The notes under the pieces are model-generated. The model saw only the letters and a program-made list of their open reading frames with translations. It was not told where the DNA came from and ran no database searches. This document shows, in pieces, positions 39,972-48,371 of a stretch of 64,000 nt of DNA (position 1 is the stretch's first letter; every line of letters begins with the position of its first letter). Origin of the DNA: CATQHL01 sp965204655. Its GTDB lineage: Bacteria > Actinomycetota > Acidimicrobiia > Acidimicrobiales > CATQHL01. Position numbers and translations under genes: made by a program. The stretch lies in assembly GCA_965204655.1 (NCBI GenBank), contig OZ241998.1, positions 1,550,001 to 1,614,000 on the forward strand. The letters are read 5' to 3'.

Positions 39972-42107
39972 CTAAGTCTGTCGATATTCCATTTCGGCGG
40001 CTGCTCTCGCAAGTGAATGGGGCAGATCCCGACTATGGAGCACGCAAAGACGTTTAGTAGCGCGCGTGAGGGCTACGTAAAGCAAACGTAACCCGCGGGC
40101 TGATTCGGCCGCGATAAGAACGGGTTCCACCACCAGGGCAACGTCCACCTCAAGACCTTTGACCAGACGAGCCGGAACCACGGAAACGCGCCTCTCAAGT
40201 GCATGCGAATCGGCTAGGCCGTGCTCTATTCCGGCCGCGCTCAGAGCCTGAGAAAGTTCTTGCGTCCGCCCACTGGCGCTAATAACCGCCAAGTTTCCCG
40301 ATTCCAGAAGGTCTATCTCTTGACGCACGCACTCTGCTGTCGCCGACGCCAAACTCCCCTCGGGCACTCTCAGAATAAGAGGGGGGCCGCCTTCGGCGCG
40401 AATCGACTTGGGAAACGCCAAGTCCGACACGGTCTCCTTGCCGATCTCCACCGCAAATTCCATGATCGGACGCGGAACCCGATAGCCGATGGTGAGTTCC
40501 GAAAAACGAGGCTCTGAACGGACAGAAAGGTGCTCAAGCACGCTCTCCCAGCCGTCGTGCGCCCAGGCTCCTGAAGACTGGGCGACGTCACCCACGAGGG
40601 TAAACGAGCCGTTCAGAGAGCGGCGGCCCAGCATCCGCAACTGCATTGGTGAGAGATCCTGAGCTTCGTCGATCACCACGTGTCCGTAGGTGCGGACGTT
40701 CCCAGCACCGGAGCGGGACTTCCCCGGACGACGCCCCAGAAGCGTCCGCGCCTCGTCCAGCAAAGCTGCGTCCTCGTATGTCCAAACGACTTCCGATGCG
40801 TGGGGGCTGCGAGGACGATAGAGCGATTCGGATTCGTCGTCGGTGAGGACGCGCCGGGTGGCCGAGCGCAGCAGGGCGCGGCTCCCGAAGAGGTCATGCA
40901 GCAAATGAGCGGGAGTCAGAACCGGCCACATCCACTCCAGAGCCTCCCGCACCTGCAAAGAGTCCCCATGAGCTTCGGCGACCGCCTCAGAACTAAGTCC
41001 CCTACGGGCGCTCTGCGCCAGCGCTTCGAACACCTGCATCTCCACGATGCGCCGCCCTGCATTGTGAGTGCGGCGCAGGCGGCGCGCCGCAGCAACGATC
41101 CGCTTGCTGTCGTCCACCGAAAGGGTGAGTTTCTGCAGACCTTGGGGAAGGACGAGTGGCGAGCGCAGCGCCCTCTGTCGGTCTCTCACGGCCCGTCGCA
41201 GCACACCCGCCATGCGAGAATCTCCCTTGACCCGCGCCGTCCGCTCGTCGTCGAAACCCCGGACGCTGACCATCGGTACCAAGCCTCCGATCGTGACCAG
41301 TTCCACACCCGCCTCGCCAAGGGCTGGCAGAACCTGCTCCACGTAGGTAAGGAAAACAGGATTCGGCCCCACCACCAACACCCCCTGAGCAGCGAGCGGG
41401 AAGCGGTGCGTGTAGATGAGATAGGCGGCGCGGTGAAGCCCCACGACCGTCTTGCCAGTACCTGGTCCGCCCTGAATCACCAGGGCGCCGGATAGATCCG
41501 AACGGATTGCGGCGTCCTGCTCCGCCTGAATGGTGGCAGTAATATCGCTCAGGCGACCGGTTCTAGGAGACTCCAAGACTGCGCGCAAAGCCCTCTCGCC
41601 AACCAGATGCTCTCCGATGTCTTCTGGGCCTGAAGAGGTGGGTGCGCTGAACACCTCGTCGTCAAAACCGAGCAGTTCGCGCCCGCGCGTCCTGAAGTGA
41701 CGGCGGCGGCGAAGACCCATGGGATCGTGAGGTCCTGCCCTAAAGAATGGTTCCGACACGGGAGCGCGCCAGTCGCTGACCAGTTGGCGCTGATCCTCGT
41801 CCCAGACTCCGATTCGACCTATGTAGTGGGTCTCCGCGCCTTCCGCTATGTCAACCCGCCCGAAGCAGAGAGAACGCTCGCCTAGATTGAGTTCACCCAG
41901 CCGCTGAAACACCTTGTGCTCCATCACGTCCCGCTCGTAGCGGGCGCTCAGGGTGCCGCCCGGTCCGTGGGTCACCCTGTTCCAAAAACCGAGCACCCGC
42001 CTCCGGGCATCTTCGAGGCAGTCATGAGCGTTATCGATGTAGCTCTGTTCAGCTTTTATCTCGGAGGATTCCGTGTGTTCTTCGCTCCTCATAGGCAAAT
42101 TACTCAT
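39972..42107 (-). CDS. HelD-like UvrD-family helicase / RNA polymerase recycling factor
   Basis: From ATG 42107 this is a 711-residue superfamily-1 helicase-like ATPase of the HelD type, which removes RNA polymerase from stalled complexes. The N-terminal coiled coil (about 15-75), Walker A GGPGTGKT (213-220), VIDEAQDLSPMQLRML, the GDVAQSSG motif and LLYVALTRATKRL near the end are visible. The frame is open to 42299, but that would overlap hemE head-on by 125 nt, and those residues are not family-like, so 42107 is preferred; ATG 42092 is also possible. Confidence 0.88.
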   Translation of the reverse strand: MSNLPMRSEEHTESSEIKAEQSYIDNAHDCLEDARRRVLGFWNRVTHGPGGTLSARYERDVMEHKVFQRLGELNLGERSLCFGRVDIAEGAETHYIGRIGVWDEDQRQLVSDWRAPVSEPFFRAGPHDPMGLRRRRHFRTRGRELLGFDDEVFSAPTSSGPEDIGEHLVGERALRAVLESPRTGRLSDITATIQAEQDAAIRSDLSGALVIQGGPGTGKTVVGLHRAAYLIYTHRFPLAAQGVLVVGPNPVFLTYVEQVLPALGEAGVELVTIGGLVPMVSVRGFDDERTARVKGDSRMAGVLRRAVRDRQRALRSPLVLPQGLQKLTLSVDDSKRIVAAARRLRRTHNAGRRIVEMQVFEALAQSARRGLSSEAVAEAHGDSLQVREALEWMWPVLTPAHLLHDLFGSRALLRSATRRVLTDDESESLYRPRSPHASEVVWTYEDAALLDEARTLLGRRPGKSRSGAGNVRTYGHVVIDEAQDLSPMQLRMLGRRSLNGSFTLVGDVAQSSGAWAHDGWESVLEHLSVRSEPRFSELTIGYRVPRPIMEFAVEIGKETVSDLAFPKSIRAEGGPPLILRVPEGSLASATAECVRQEIDLLESGNLAVISASGRTQELSQALSAAGIEHGLADSHALERRVSVVPARLVKGLEVDVALVVEPVLIAAESARGLRLLYVALTRATKRLCVLHSRDLPHSLARAAAEMEYRQT

Positions 42108-42162
42108 TCTACCGACACCGCTTCGGAGGCAGCAGGCTGAAGACCGCTGAGACCTCCTGGGA

Positions 42163-42168
42163 TAAAAT
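42163..42168 (+). promoter_or_regulatory. Predicted -10 box for hemE
   Basis: TAAAAT separated by 6 nt from GTG 42175. Leaderless geometry, in the 67-nt divergent region with the HelD gene. Confidence 0.55.
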
Positions 42169-42174
42169 CTCGCC

Positions 42175-43230
42175 GTGAACTCCGAGTCGCCTTTCCTGCT
42201 CGCCTGTAGGGGAAGGCGAACGGAAAGGGTGCCGGTGTGGTTCATGCGGCAAGCCGGACGCGCACTGCCGGAATATCGAAAGACCAGGGGGGATACCACT
42301 CTGCTGGAAGCGGTGGAGACTCCTGAGATGGCCGTCGAATTGACCCTCCAGCCCGTGCGCCGCTACGGAGTGGACGCCGCAGTCCTCTTTTCCGACATAA
42401 TGGTGCCGCTTGCGGCTATCGACTTCGGCGTGGAAATCGTCAAGGGCATCGGGCCGGTTATTGACCGCCCCTTACGAAGCAGAAGCGACCTGAAACGCCT
42501 TCGGAAACTCGACCCGGAGACCGACACCCCCCATGTTGGCGAGGCGATACGCATCCTCAAGCGGGAACTGGATGTCCCGCTCATAGGGTTCGCCGGCGGT
42601 CCTTACACGCTAGCTAGCTACCTGATAGAAGGCGGACCCTCCACCCGCCATCACCGCACCAAGGCCATGATGTTAAGCGAGAAGCCGCTCTGGGACGACC
42701 TTATGGAGCGTCTCGCCGAATTGATCACGGCATCGTTGGAATCCCAGGTGGAAGCCGGGGTGGATGCTCTGCAAATCTTTGATAGCTGGGCGGGTTTCCT
42801 GAGCCCTGATCACTACCGTAGATTCGCCGCGCCGGCCTGCAAAAAAGTACTCGATGCGACGGTCCGCCTAGGCGCGCCCACGATCCTGTTCGGTCTGGGA
42901 ACGGGTCATCTGCTCGAACAAATGGGCTCTCTGGGCTCTGACGTCGTCGGCCTGGACTGGCGGATACCACTTGACGAAGGGCGGCGGCGGCTGGGGTCTT
43001 CGGTGGCCGTCCAAGGCAACCTGGATCCCGCCGTCTGCCTCGCCGCGTGGGAAGCGACAGCAGACGAGGCTCGTGCGGTACTCAGCCAAAACGGCGGCAG
43101 GGGCGGCTTCATCTTCAACCTCGGTCACGGCGTCCTGCCGGAGACCGACCCAGGGATCCTAGAAAAGCTCGTGGAACTCGTTCACTGCGAAGGAGGCAGC
43201 CTCCCACCCCTGCAAGGCTGCGAGCAGTGA
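42175..43230 (+). CDS. hemE: Uroporphyrinogen decarboxylase
   Basis: A 351-residue enzyme decarboxylating uroporphyrinogen III to coproporphyrinogen III. Motifs: the N-terminal PVWFMRQAGRALPEYR (RQAGR 25-29), the catalytic Asp in LFSDIMVPL (about 74), GFAGGPYTLASYLIEGG and LDWRIPLDEGRR. Length is normal. Start GTG 42175 with a leaderless -10 box. First gene of a plus-strand operon leading into hemY (10-nt gap) and lnt. Confidence 0.96.
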   Translation: MNSESPFLLACRGRRTERVPVWFMRQAGRALPEYRKTRGDTTLLEAVETPEMAVELTLQPVRRYGVDAAVLFSDIMVPLAAIDFGVEIVKGIGPVIDRPLRSRSDLKRLRKLDPETDTPHVGEAIRILKRELDVPLIGFAGGPYTLASYLIEGGPSTRHHRTKAMMLSEKPLWDDLMERLAELITASLESQVEAGVDALQIFDSWAGFLSPDHYRRFAAPACKKVLDATVRLGAPTILFGLGTGHLLEQMGSLGSDVVGLDWRIPLDEGRRRLGSSVAVQGNLDPAVCLAAWEATADEARAVLSQNGGRGGFIFNLGHGVLPETDPGILEKLVELVHCEGGSLPPLQGCEQ

Positions 43231-43240
43231 AAGACGCTCA

Positions 43241-44668
43241 ATGAGAAGAACCCGCGAGCGGAGCGTCTGCGTGGTGGGGGCAGGCATCACCGGGTTGGCC
43301 GCTGGGTGGGAGATCAGCCGATCAGCCCCCGAATTCGGCCTCACGATTCTCGAAGCCGAGCGTCGCTGCGGCGGAGTCGTCAGAACTTCGACGTTTGAGG
43401 GTCTGAAGGTCGACGAAGCCAGCGACGCTTTCTTGGAGCGAGAGAACGTGATGAGCCAACTCTGCAGGGAACTTGAGCTGGATTCCGAAATCGTCACCCC
43501 CGCGGTGGGAAGGGCAGCGGTCTTTCTCGACGGGCAATTGAAACTGCTTCCCCGCTCTCACTTCCTCGGAGTACCTCTGTACCCAGGGGAACTTGAAAAC
43601 GGCCTGCTGTCGTCCGAAGCAGTTGGGAGGCTGCTAGCCGATCTCGAGCGTCCCGACGTTCTAGAGGATCGGGAGCGGACAGCAGCGAGCAAAGTCGGCG
43701 ACAGCAAGATCGGCGACAGGAGCGTTGGATCGCTGATCCGCTCAAGATTGGGCGACGAAGTGGCCGAACGGCTGGTAGGGCCGCTGGTTAGCACCATAAG
43801 CGCAGGCGACTACGACCGATTGAGTCTGCAGGCCCTGACCCCGAAAATAGCCGCAGCAGCGAGAGCGGGAGGGAGCCTGATCCGCGGCCTGCGCGGGGGT
43901 GGCGAGGCTCCGTTCCGCAGCCTGCGCGGCGGAATGGAGCGCCTTCCGAAAGCACTCTCCCGGGGACTTCGCCAGGCGATAAGAACGGGCAAGGAGGCCG
44001 CGGCCATTCACGTGAGATCTATGGGGCCGGCGCCAGGCAGCTCCCCGCGAGTGGTAGGTGTGGAAACCGCAGACAGCCTGATTCCCTGCGACGCGGTGGT
44101 GCTATGCACCCCGGCGGACACCTCAGGGAGGCTGATCGGTGAATGGGCTCGGGAACCTCAGACGATCCTGAATCGCATTCCTACGGCTTCAGTAGCCATC
44201 GTGACGCTGTCGTATGACCCTCAACGCCTGCCGACCATGCCCGAAATCAGCGGATTTGTAGTGCCTCGCACCGAAGGCTTGACCATCACCGCCTGCTCTC
44301 AGGCGTCGCTCAAGTGGCCGCACCTCGTAAAGGGGAAAACCATCCTGCGAACGGCAGTCGGTCGCCGGGGCGACCGCGGAGACGCCTCGCTGCCCGACGA
44401 CGAATTGCTGGACAGAGTGCGCTCCGACTTGCGGACGACGATGGGAATAGACACAGCACCCGAAGCCGTACGCATTTCCCGCTGGCCGAACGCCTTCCCG
44501 CAATACGAAGTTGGACATATCGCCCGCGTGGAACGAGTGGAAGAGGAATTGCAAGCCGCAGGCGTGTTCCCGGCCGGGTCTGCGTATAGAGGTATAGGGA
44601 TCGAAGCTTGCGTCAAGCACGGACGGCGAGCCGCCGCAGACGCTCTCGACTGGTGCAGCACTAGCTAA
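43241..44668 (+). CDS. hemY: Coproporphyrinogen III / protoporphyrinogen oxidase (HemY/CgoX type)
   Basis: A 475-residue FAD enzyme. The dinucleotide motif is VVGAGITGLAAGWE (11-24) followed by EAERRCGGVVRT. The C-terminal block PQYEVGHIARVERVE and GIGIEACVKHGRRAA is typical. In Actinobacteria this family oxidises coproporphyrinogen III to coproporphyrin III, consistent with the adjacent hemE. A short near-repeat, SKVGDSKIGDRSVGS, lies around 147-162. ATG 43241. The other late genes of that route are not in the window. Confidence 0.92.
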   Translation: MRRTRERSVCVVGAGITGLAAGWEISRSAPEFGLTILEAERRCGGVVRTSTFEGLKVDEASDAFLERENVMSQLCRELELDSEIVTPAVGRAAVFLDGQLKLLPRSHFLGVPLYPGELENGLLSSEAVGRLLADLERPDVLEDRERTAASKVGDSKIGDRSVGSLIRSRLGDEVAERLVGPLVSTISAGDYDRLSLQALTPKIAAAARAGGSLIRGLRGGGEAPFRSLRGGMERLPKALSRGLRQAIRTGKEAAAIHVRSMGPAPGSSPRVVGVETADSLIPCDAVVLCTPADTSGRLIGEWAREPQTILNRIPTASVAIVTLSYDPQRLPTMPEISGFVVPRTEGLTITACSQASLKWPHLVKGKTILRTAVGRRGDRGDASLPDDELLDRVRSDLRTTMGIDTAPEAVRISRWPNAFPQYEVGHIARVERVEEELQAAGVFPAGSAYRGIGIEACVKHGRRAAADALDWCSTS

Positions 44669-44687
44669 CGGATCGGAGAGGATCCGT
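44668..44687 (+). promoter_or_regulatory. Hairpin presenting the lnt ribosome-binding site
   Basis: ACGGATC (44668-44674) pairs perfectly with GATCCGT (44681-44687) around the loop GGAGAG, which is itself a good SD for the GTG start at 44686. The first two bases of the start codon are in the stem. The hemY stop codon ends at 44668, so ribosomes finishing hemY would open the hairpin. This looks like a translational-coupling element. Confidence 0.55.
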
Positions 44688-46182
44688 GCCCAAAACCGCC
44701 CCTAGGAGGAGGCTAGGGAGTTGGTTGAAAAGTCGAGCGGGCATCACCCTGGGCTGCATTCTCACGGGCGGGATGTTTTGGCTGTCCGTCCCCCCCTGGG
44801 GATTCTGGCCGCTTGCGTTCTTGGGAGTCGCCGGGCTCGACCGCCTGCTGGCCGGCCAACGCACGCTCGCCCGCTTCGGGCGAGGCTGGCTGGTCACGGG
44901 AACTTGGCTCTTGGGAGCAACTTTCTGGATGCTGGATTTCTCCCCTGTTGGCTACTTAGCCGCCAACGTCTCCTATTCGTTCTTCTACGGCGCCGCCTGC
45001 GCCCTGACGCCTCCCAAGAAGCTGAGACGGGTGGTCTTGCCTGCTTGGCTGGTGCTGGTCGGTTACCTGCGCTGGCGCTGGCCTTTCGGCGGAGTACCGC
45101 TCGCAACGCTGCCCCACAGCCAAGCCGATGCCCCGCTGGCGGCTACTGGCAGAGTTCTGGGACCGCTTCTGATAGTCGCTCTCGCGGGCATTGTCGGAAC
45201 CACGCTTTCCGCCCTTGCGGAGAGGGCTTGGCTCAGCGGCTTGCGCGGCGCCTCTTTGGTAGGGGCTGCCCTGGTTCTGGCGACGATCTCCCCCGCTGGG
45301 GCTTCCGGAGGGGAGAATCCCGAAAAACTGCAGGCAGCCGTGGTGCAAGGGGGAGGACCTCAGCGCACCAGGGCGTCGGAGACTGATTTCAGAGCCGTGC
45401 TGGCGCGCCACATCCAAGCCACCGATTCCATCAATCGACGGGTGGACATAATCCTCTGGCCTGAGAACGTCGTCAACGTAGACGGCTCCTTGTTAAACAG
45501 CAGCGAACTGGCAAAACTGGCCGAGATCGCCCGACGGCACAGCGCCTGGTTCATCCCGGGCGTCGTGGAAGACGCCGGACCGAATGAATTCTTCAACTTC
45601 TCCCTGGCGATCTCCCCCGACGGAAACGTGGTCGACCGCTACGACAAAGTCCGCCGCGTGCCATTCGGAGAGTACGTACCGCTCCGTCCACTCATTGAAC
45701 GCTTCTCCGGAGGCCAACTGCCTTCTTCAGAGGCCCGCGCCGGTGTAGATCCCGCCGTCCTTCGCACCGACCTAGGTCAAATGGGGGTTTTGATCTCTTG
45801 GGAAGTCTTCTTTGAGGACAGGGCGCTTGACGCAGTCCGTAACGGGGGCGAACTGCTCTTGAACCCCACCAACGGCTCTTCCTACTGGCTCACGATCGTG
45901 CAGTCTCAGCAAGTGGCGTCGTCTCGCCTGCGGGCCATCGAAACCGGACGCTGGGTGCTGCAAGCCTCACCCACCGGCTTCAGCGCAGTCGTCGACCCCT
46001 CAGGGAAGGTGCTTGAGCGCACCGGAGTGAGCGAACAGGCAGTGATTTTTGCAGAGGTCGAACTCCGCTCCGGAATGACTTGGGCCGCCCGGGCAGGCCC
46101 GCTGCCCATGCTGCTGCTAGCCGCCGCCGCGGTGGTCACCGCTTGGGCTCTGATCTTGAGAGAGCGGCGCAATCCTAGGTAA
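44686..46182 (+). CDS. lnt: Apolipoprotein N-acyltransferase-like membrane protein (Ser at Cys nucleophile position)
   Basis: A 498-residue protein with about six N-terminal membrane helices, a nitrilase-type domain (about 212-455) and a final helix (about 465-487). Lnt transfers a third acyl chain to lipoproteins. The catalytic Glu (WPEN, Glu260), Lys (YDKVRRVPFGEYVP, Lys321) and loop Glu329 are present. Where Lnt has CYE, this protein has ISWEVFF, so Ser371 replaces the nucleophilic Cys. It may therefore be inactive, use Ser, or have another role. The SD lies in a hairpin loop. The window encodes at least ten predicted lipoproteins. Confidence 0.85.
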   Translation: MPKTAPRRRLGSWLKSRAGITLGCILTGGMFWLSVPPWGFWPLAFLGVAGLDRLLAGQRTLARFGRGWLVTGTWLLGATFWMLDFSPVGYLAANVSYSFFYGAACALTPPKKLRRVVLPAWLVLVGYLRWRWPFGGVPLATLPHSQADAPLAATGRVLGPLLIVALAGIVGTTLSALAERAWLSGLRGASLVGAALVLATISPAGASGGENPEKLQAAVVQGGGPQRTRASETDFRAVLARHIQATDSINRRVDIILWPENVVNVDGSLLNSSELAKLAEIARRHSAWFIPGVVEDAGPNEFFNFSLAISPDGNVVDRYDKVRRVPFGEYVPLRPLIERFSGGQLPSSEARAGVDPAVLRTDLGQMGVLISWEVFFEDRALDAVRNGGELLLNPTNGSSYWLTIVQSQQVASSRLRAIETGRWVLQASPTGFSAVVDPSGKVLERTGVSEQAVIFAEVELRSGMTWAARAGPLPMLLLAAAAVVTAWALILRERRNPR

Positions 46183-46241
46183 ACTCCGTCGGATTTTCCA
46201 GTGATCTCACTCCCAGACGCCCGTACGTTCAGGGGCCTTCC

Positions 46242-47543
46242 TTGAGGCAGCAGAGCGAAGCTGCACCCCTTCACATAGCGCTTCTCACTTACCGAGGCAA
46301 TCCACACTGCGGTGGACAGGGGGTCTACATCAAGGAACTCAGCCGCGCCTTGACCGAACTCGGACAACGCGTGGAGGTCTACTCTGGGCAGCCCTACCCT
46401 GAACTCTGCAACGAAGTTCCTCTGCGGAAACTCCCCAGCCTGGACATCTACAACGATCACTTCCCTGGACGCATGCCAGGGTTCTGGGAGGTCAAAGACT
46501 TCTCCGACTGGCTAGAGGTCTCTACTTACAGCCTGGGGGCGTTTCCCGAACCGCTGGCCTTCAGCATCCGAGCTTGGCAAGCCCTGAGGAAAAGAGCCGG
46601 GGCCTTCGACGTGATCCACGACAACCAGAGCCTGGGATACGGGTTGCTGAGAATGTTGCGAGAGGGCATGAAAGTGATGGCGACCATCCACCACCCCATC
46701 ACCATCGACCGACGTCTGGAAATGGCCGCAGCCGAGGGTTTCGGAGAACGCTTCTCCAAGAGCCGCTGGTATTCGTTCACGAAAATGCAGACCCGCGTAG
46801 CCAAGCGCCTCCCTCGCGTACTCACTGTCTCTCAAGCTTCCAAGTCGGACATTCGCCGAGACCTCGGCGTGGCAGGCGGGCGGATCGGGGTGGTGCCAGT
46901 GGGGGTGGACCCTGACGTCTTCCGCCCCCTTCCCTGCGTCAGGCGCAAAAAGGATCTCATCCTCACCACCGCTTCCGCCGACGCTGCGATGAAAGGACTC
47001 AGCGTGCTGCTCGCAGCACTGGCTCAACTCCGCCTTGAGCGCGACCTCCGGCTGGTGGTGATAGGCAGCCTTCGCCCCGGCAGTCCCACGGCGCGAGCCC
47101 TCGCTCGAACGAACCTAGCGGCTTCGGTAAAGTTCGTCCGCGGCATCAGCAGCAGGGAAATCGTGGAATTTTATGCCTCGGCTGCCGTTGCCGTAGTGCC
47201 GTCTCTCTACGAGGGGTTTTCCCTGCCAGCCATAGAAGCCATGAGTTGCGCCGCGCCTCTGGTAGCCACCACGGGAGGAGCGCTGAGAGAGGTAGTAGGA
47301 CCCCACGGCGAGGCTGCTCTGCTGGTACAGCCCGGTAATACGAAGGAATTGGCCGATGCGATAGCCAGGGTGCTGGATTCCGAAGACCTAGCAGAGAAAC
47401 TCGGGCGGCGGGGAAGGAACAGGGTGCTTGAGAACTGGAGTTGGAAGCGCACTGCCGAGCGCACGCTGGAGGAATACCGAGCGCTTGCGGGACGGGCCTC
47501 CTCCCCGGGGGCGGGGGGAACTAAGGGGGCCGGGAGGAACTGA
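46242..47543 (+). CDS. Glycosyltransferase family 4 (GT-B fold)
   Basis: A 433-residue GT4 enzyme. The N-terminal acceptor domain opens with IALLTYRGNPHCGGQGVYIKELSRAL; the nucleotide-sugar domain has VPVGVDPDVF and the E-x7-E motif YEGFSLPAIEAM, then ATTGGALREVV. Retaining mechanism by family; sugar and acceptor unknown. The start given is TTG 46242. It is followed at 3 nt by a methyltransferase and then the toroid protein, which suggests a shared envelope glycan or glycolipid pathway. Confidence 0.88.
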   Translation: MRQQSEAAPLHIALLTYRGNPHCGGQGVYIKELSRALTELGQRVEVYSGQPYPELCNEVPLRKLPSLDIYNDHFPGRMPGFWEVKDFSDWLEVSTYSLGAFPEPLAFSIRAWQALRKRAGAFDVIHDNQSLGYGLLRMLREGMKVMATIHHPITIDRRLEMAAAEGFGERFSKSRWYSFTKMQTRVAKRLPRVLTVSQASKSDIRRDLGVAGGRIGVVPVGVDPDVFRPLPCVRRKKDLILTTASADAAMKGLSVLLAALAQLRLERDLRLVVIGSLRPGSPTARALARTNLAASVKFVRGISSREIVEFYASAAVAVVPSLYEGFSLPAIEAMSCAAPLVATTGGALREVVGPHGEAALLVQPGNTKELADAIARVLDSEDLAEKLGRRGRNRVLENWSWKRTAERTLEEYRALAGRASSPGAGGTKGAGRN

Positions 47544-47546
47544 AGA

Positions 47547-48371
47547 ATGGAGACGATCCGCTACGAACTGCTGGGAATCGACTCCGGCGATCTGATCCTG
47601 GACATCGGGTGCGGCGGAGGACGGCACGCCTTCGGCGCCCTGCGGCGGGGAGCTGCAGTGATCGCTTGCGACGCCGAACGATCCGAACTTCCTGCCGTCA
47701 GCGGAATGATGGAAACCATGCAGTCCGTCGGTGAAGCCCGGGGGAGGGTGCTGGCCGCCGCGGTCTGCGGCAACGCTCTGAAACTTCCCTTCGCCGATGC
47801 TTCCTTCAAGTACGTGATCGCCTCGGAAGTGCTCGAACACATCGGCGCCGACACCGACGCCGTCGGGGAAATGGTCCGCGTCCTGGCAACAGGAGGAGTC
47901 CTGGCCGTGAGCGCGCCCTCCTGGCTGTCGGAGAAAATCTGCTGGAAACTCTCCTCCGACTACCACGCCCCCGCGCGCCCGGGCGGGCATGTGCGCATCT
48001 ACACCCGCGCCGCGCTGCGAAAGCTTCTCTCTGATGGGGGTCTGACGCCGACGAGGACTCACCGAGCGCACGCACTGCACTCCCCTTACTGGTGGCTGCG
48101 CTGTGCGGTGGGGCCTGACAACGATGACAACCTGCTGGTCAGGTGCTACCACCGATTCCTCTGTTGGGACATGATCCGGCGGCCGCTGCTCGGACGGCTG
48201 CTAGAACGTCTTCTCAATCCGTTCATCGGAAAGAGCCTCGTGCTCTACGCAGTCAAAGACCCGACGTCCGGCGCCCTCGATCCGAGGCGGAAACCCCCCG
48301 GCGGGGGGTCAGCTGCAGAAGGGAAAGAGGAATCCCCCCAAGCAACGAGGTCTCTGCGTGTACCTGCGTGA
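47547..48371 (+). CDS. Class I SAM-dependent methyltransferase
   Basis: A 274-residue methyltransferase. The SAM motif is LILDIGCGGGRHAFG (16-30), followed by acidic VIACDAE, LPFADASFKYVIASEVLEHI and a C-terminal helical part (WWLRCAVGPDN, RPLLGRLLERLLNPFIGKS). The substrate is unknown. GGAGGA lies about 8 nt before ATG 47547. It overlaps the next gene by 14 nt. A 7-bp G/C hairpin (48293-48309) lies in its last 80 nt. Confidence 0.85.
   Translation: METIRYELLGIDSGDLILDIGCGGGRHAFGALRRGAAVIACDAERSELPAVSGMMETMQSVGEARGRVLAAAVCGNALKLPFADASFKYVIASEVLEHIGADTDAVGEMVRVLATGGVLAVSAPSWLSEKICWKLSSDYHAPARPGGHVRIYTRAALRKLLSDGGLTPTRTHRAHALHSPYWWLRCAVGPDNDDNLLVRCYHRFLCWDMIRRPLLGRLLERLLNPFIGKSLVLYAVKDPTSGALDPRRKPPGGGSAAEGKEESPQATRSLRVPA

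Noticed and set aside
40680..41495. 271-residue plus-strand frame inside the HelD gene
   Set aside because: Antisense shadow of a strongly conserved helicase gene, with no recognisable motif.
42108..42299. Longer HelD start at 42299
   Set aside because: It would overlap hemE head-on by 125 nt, and the extra residues are not family-like.
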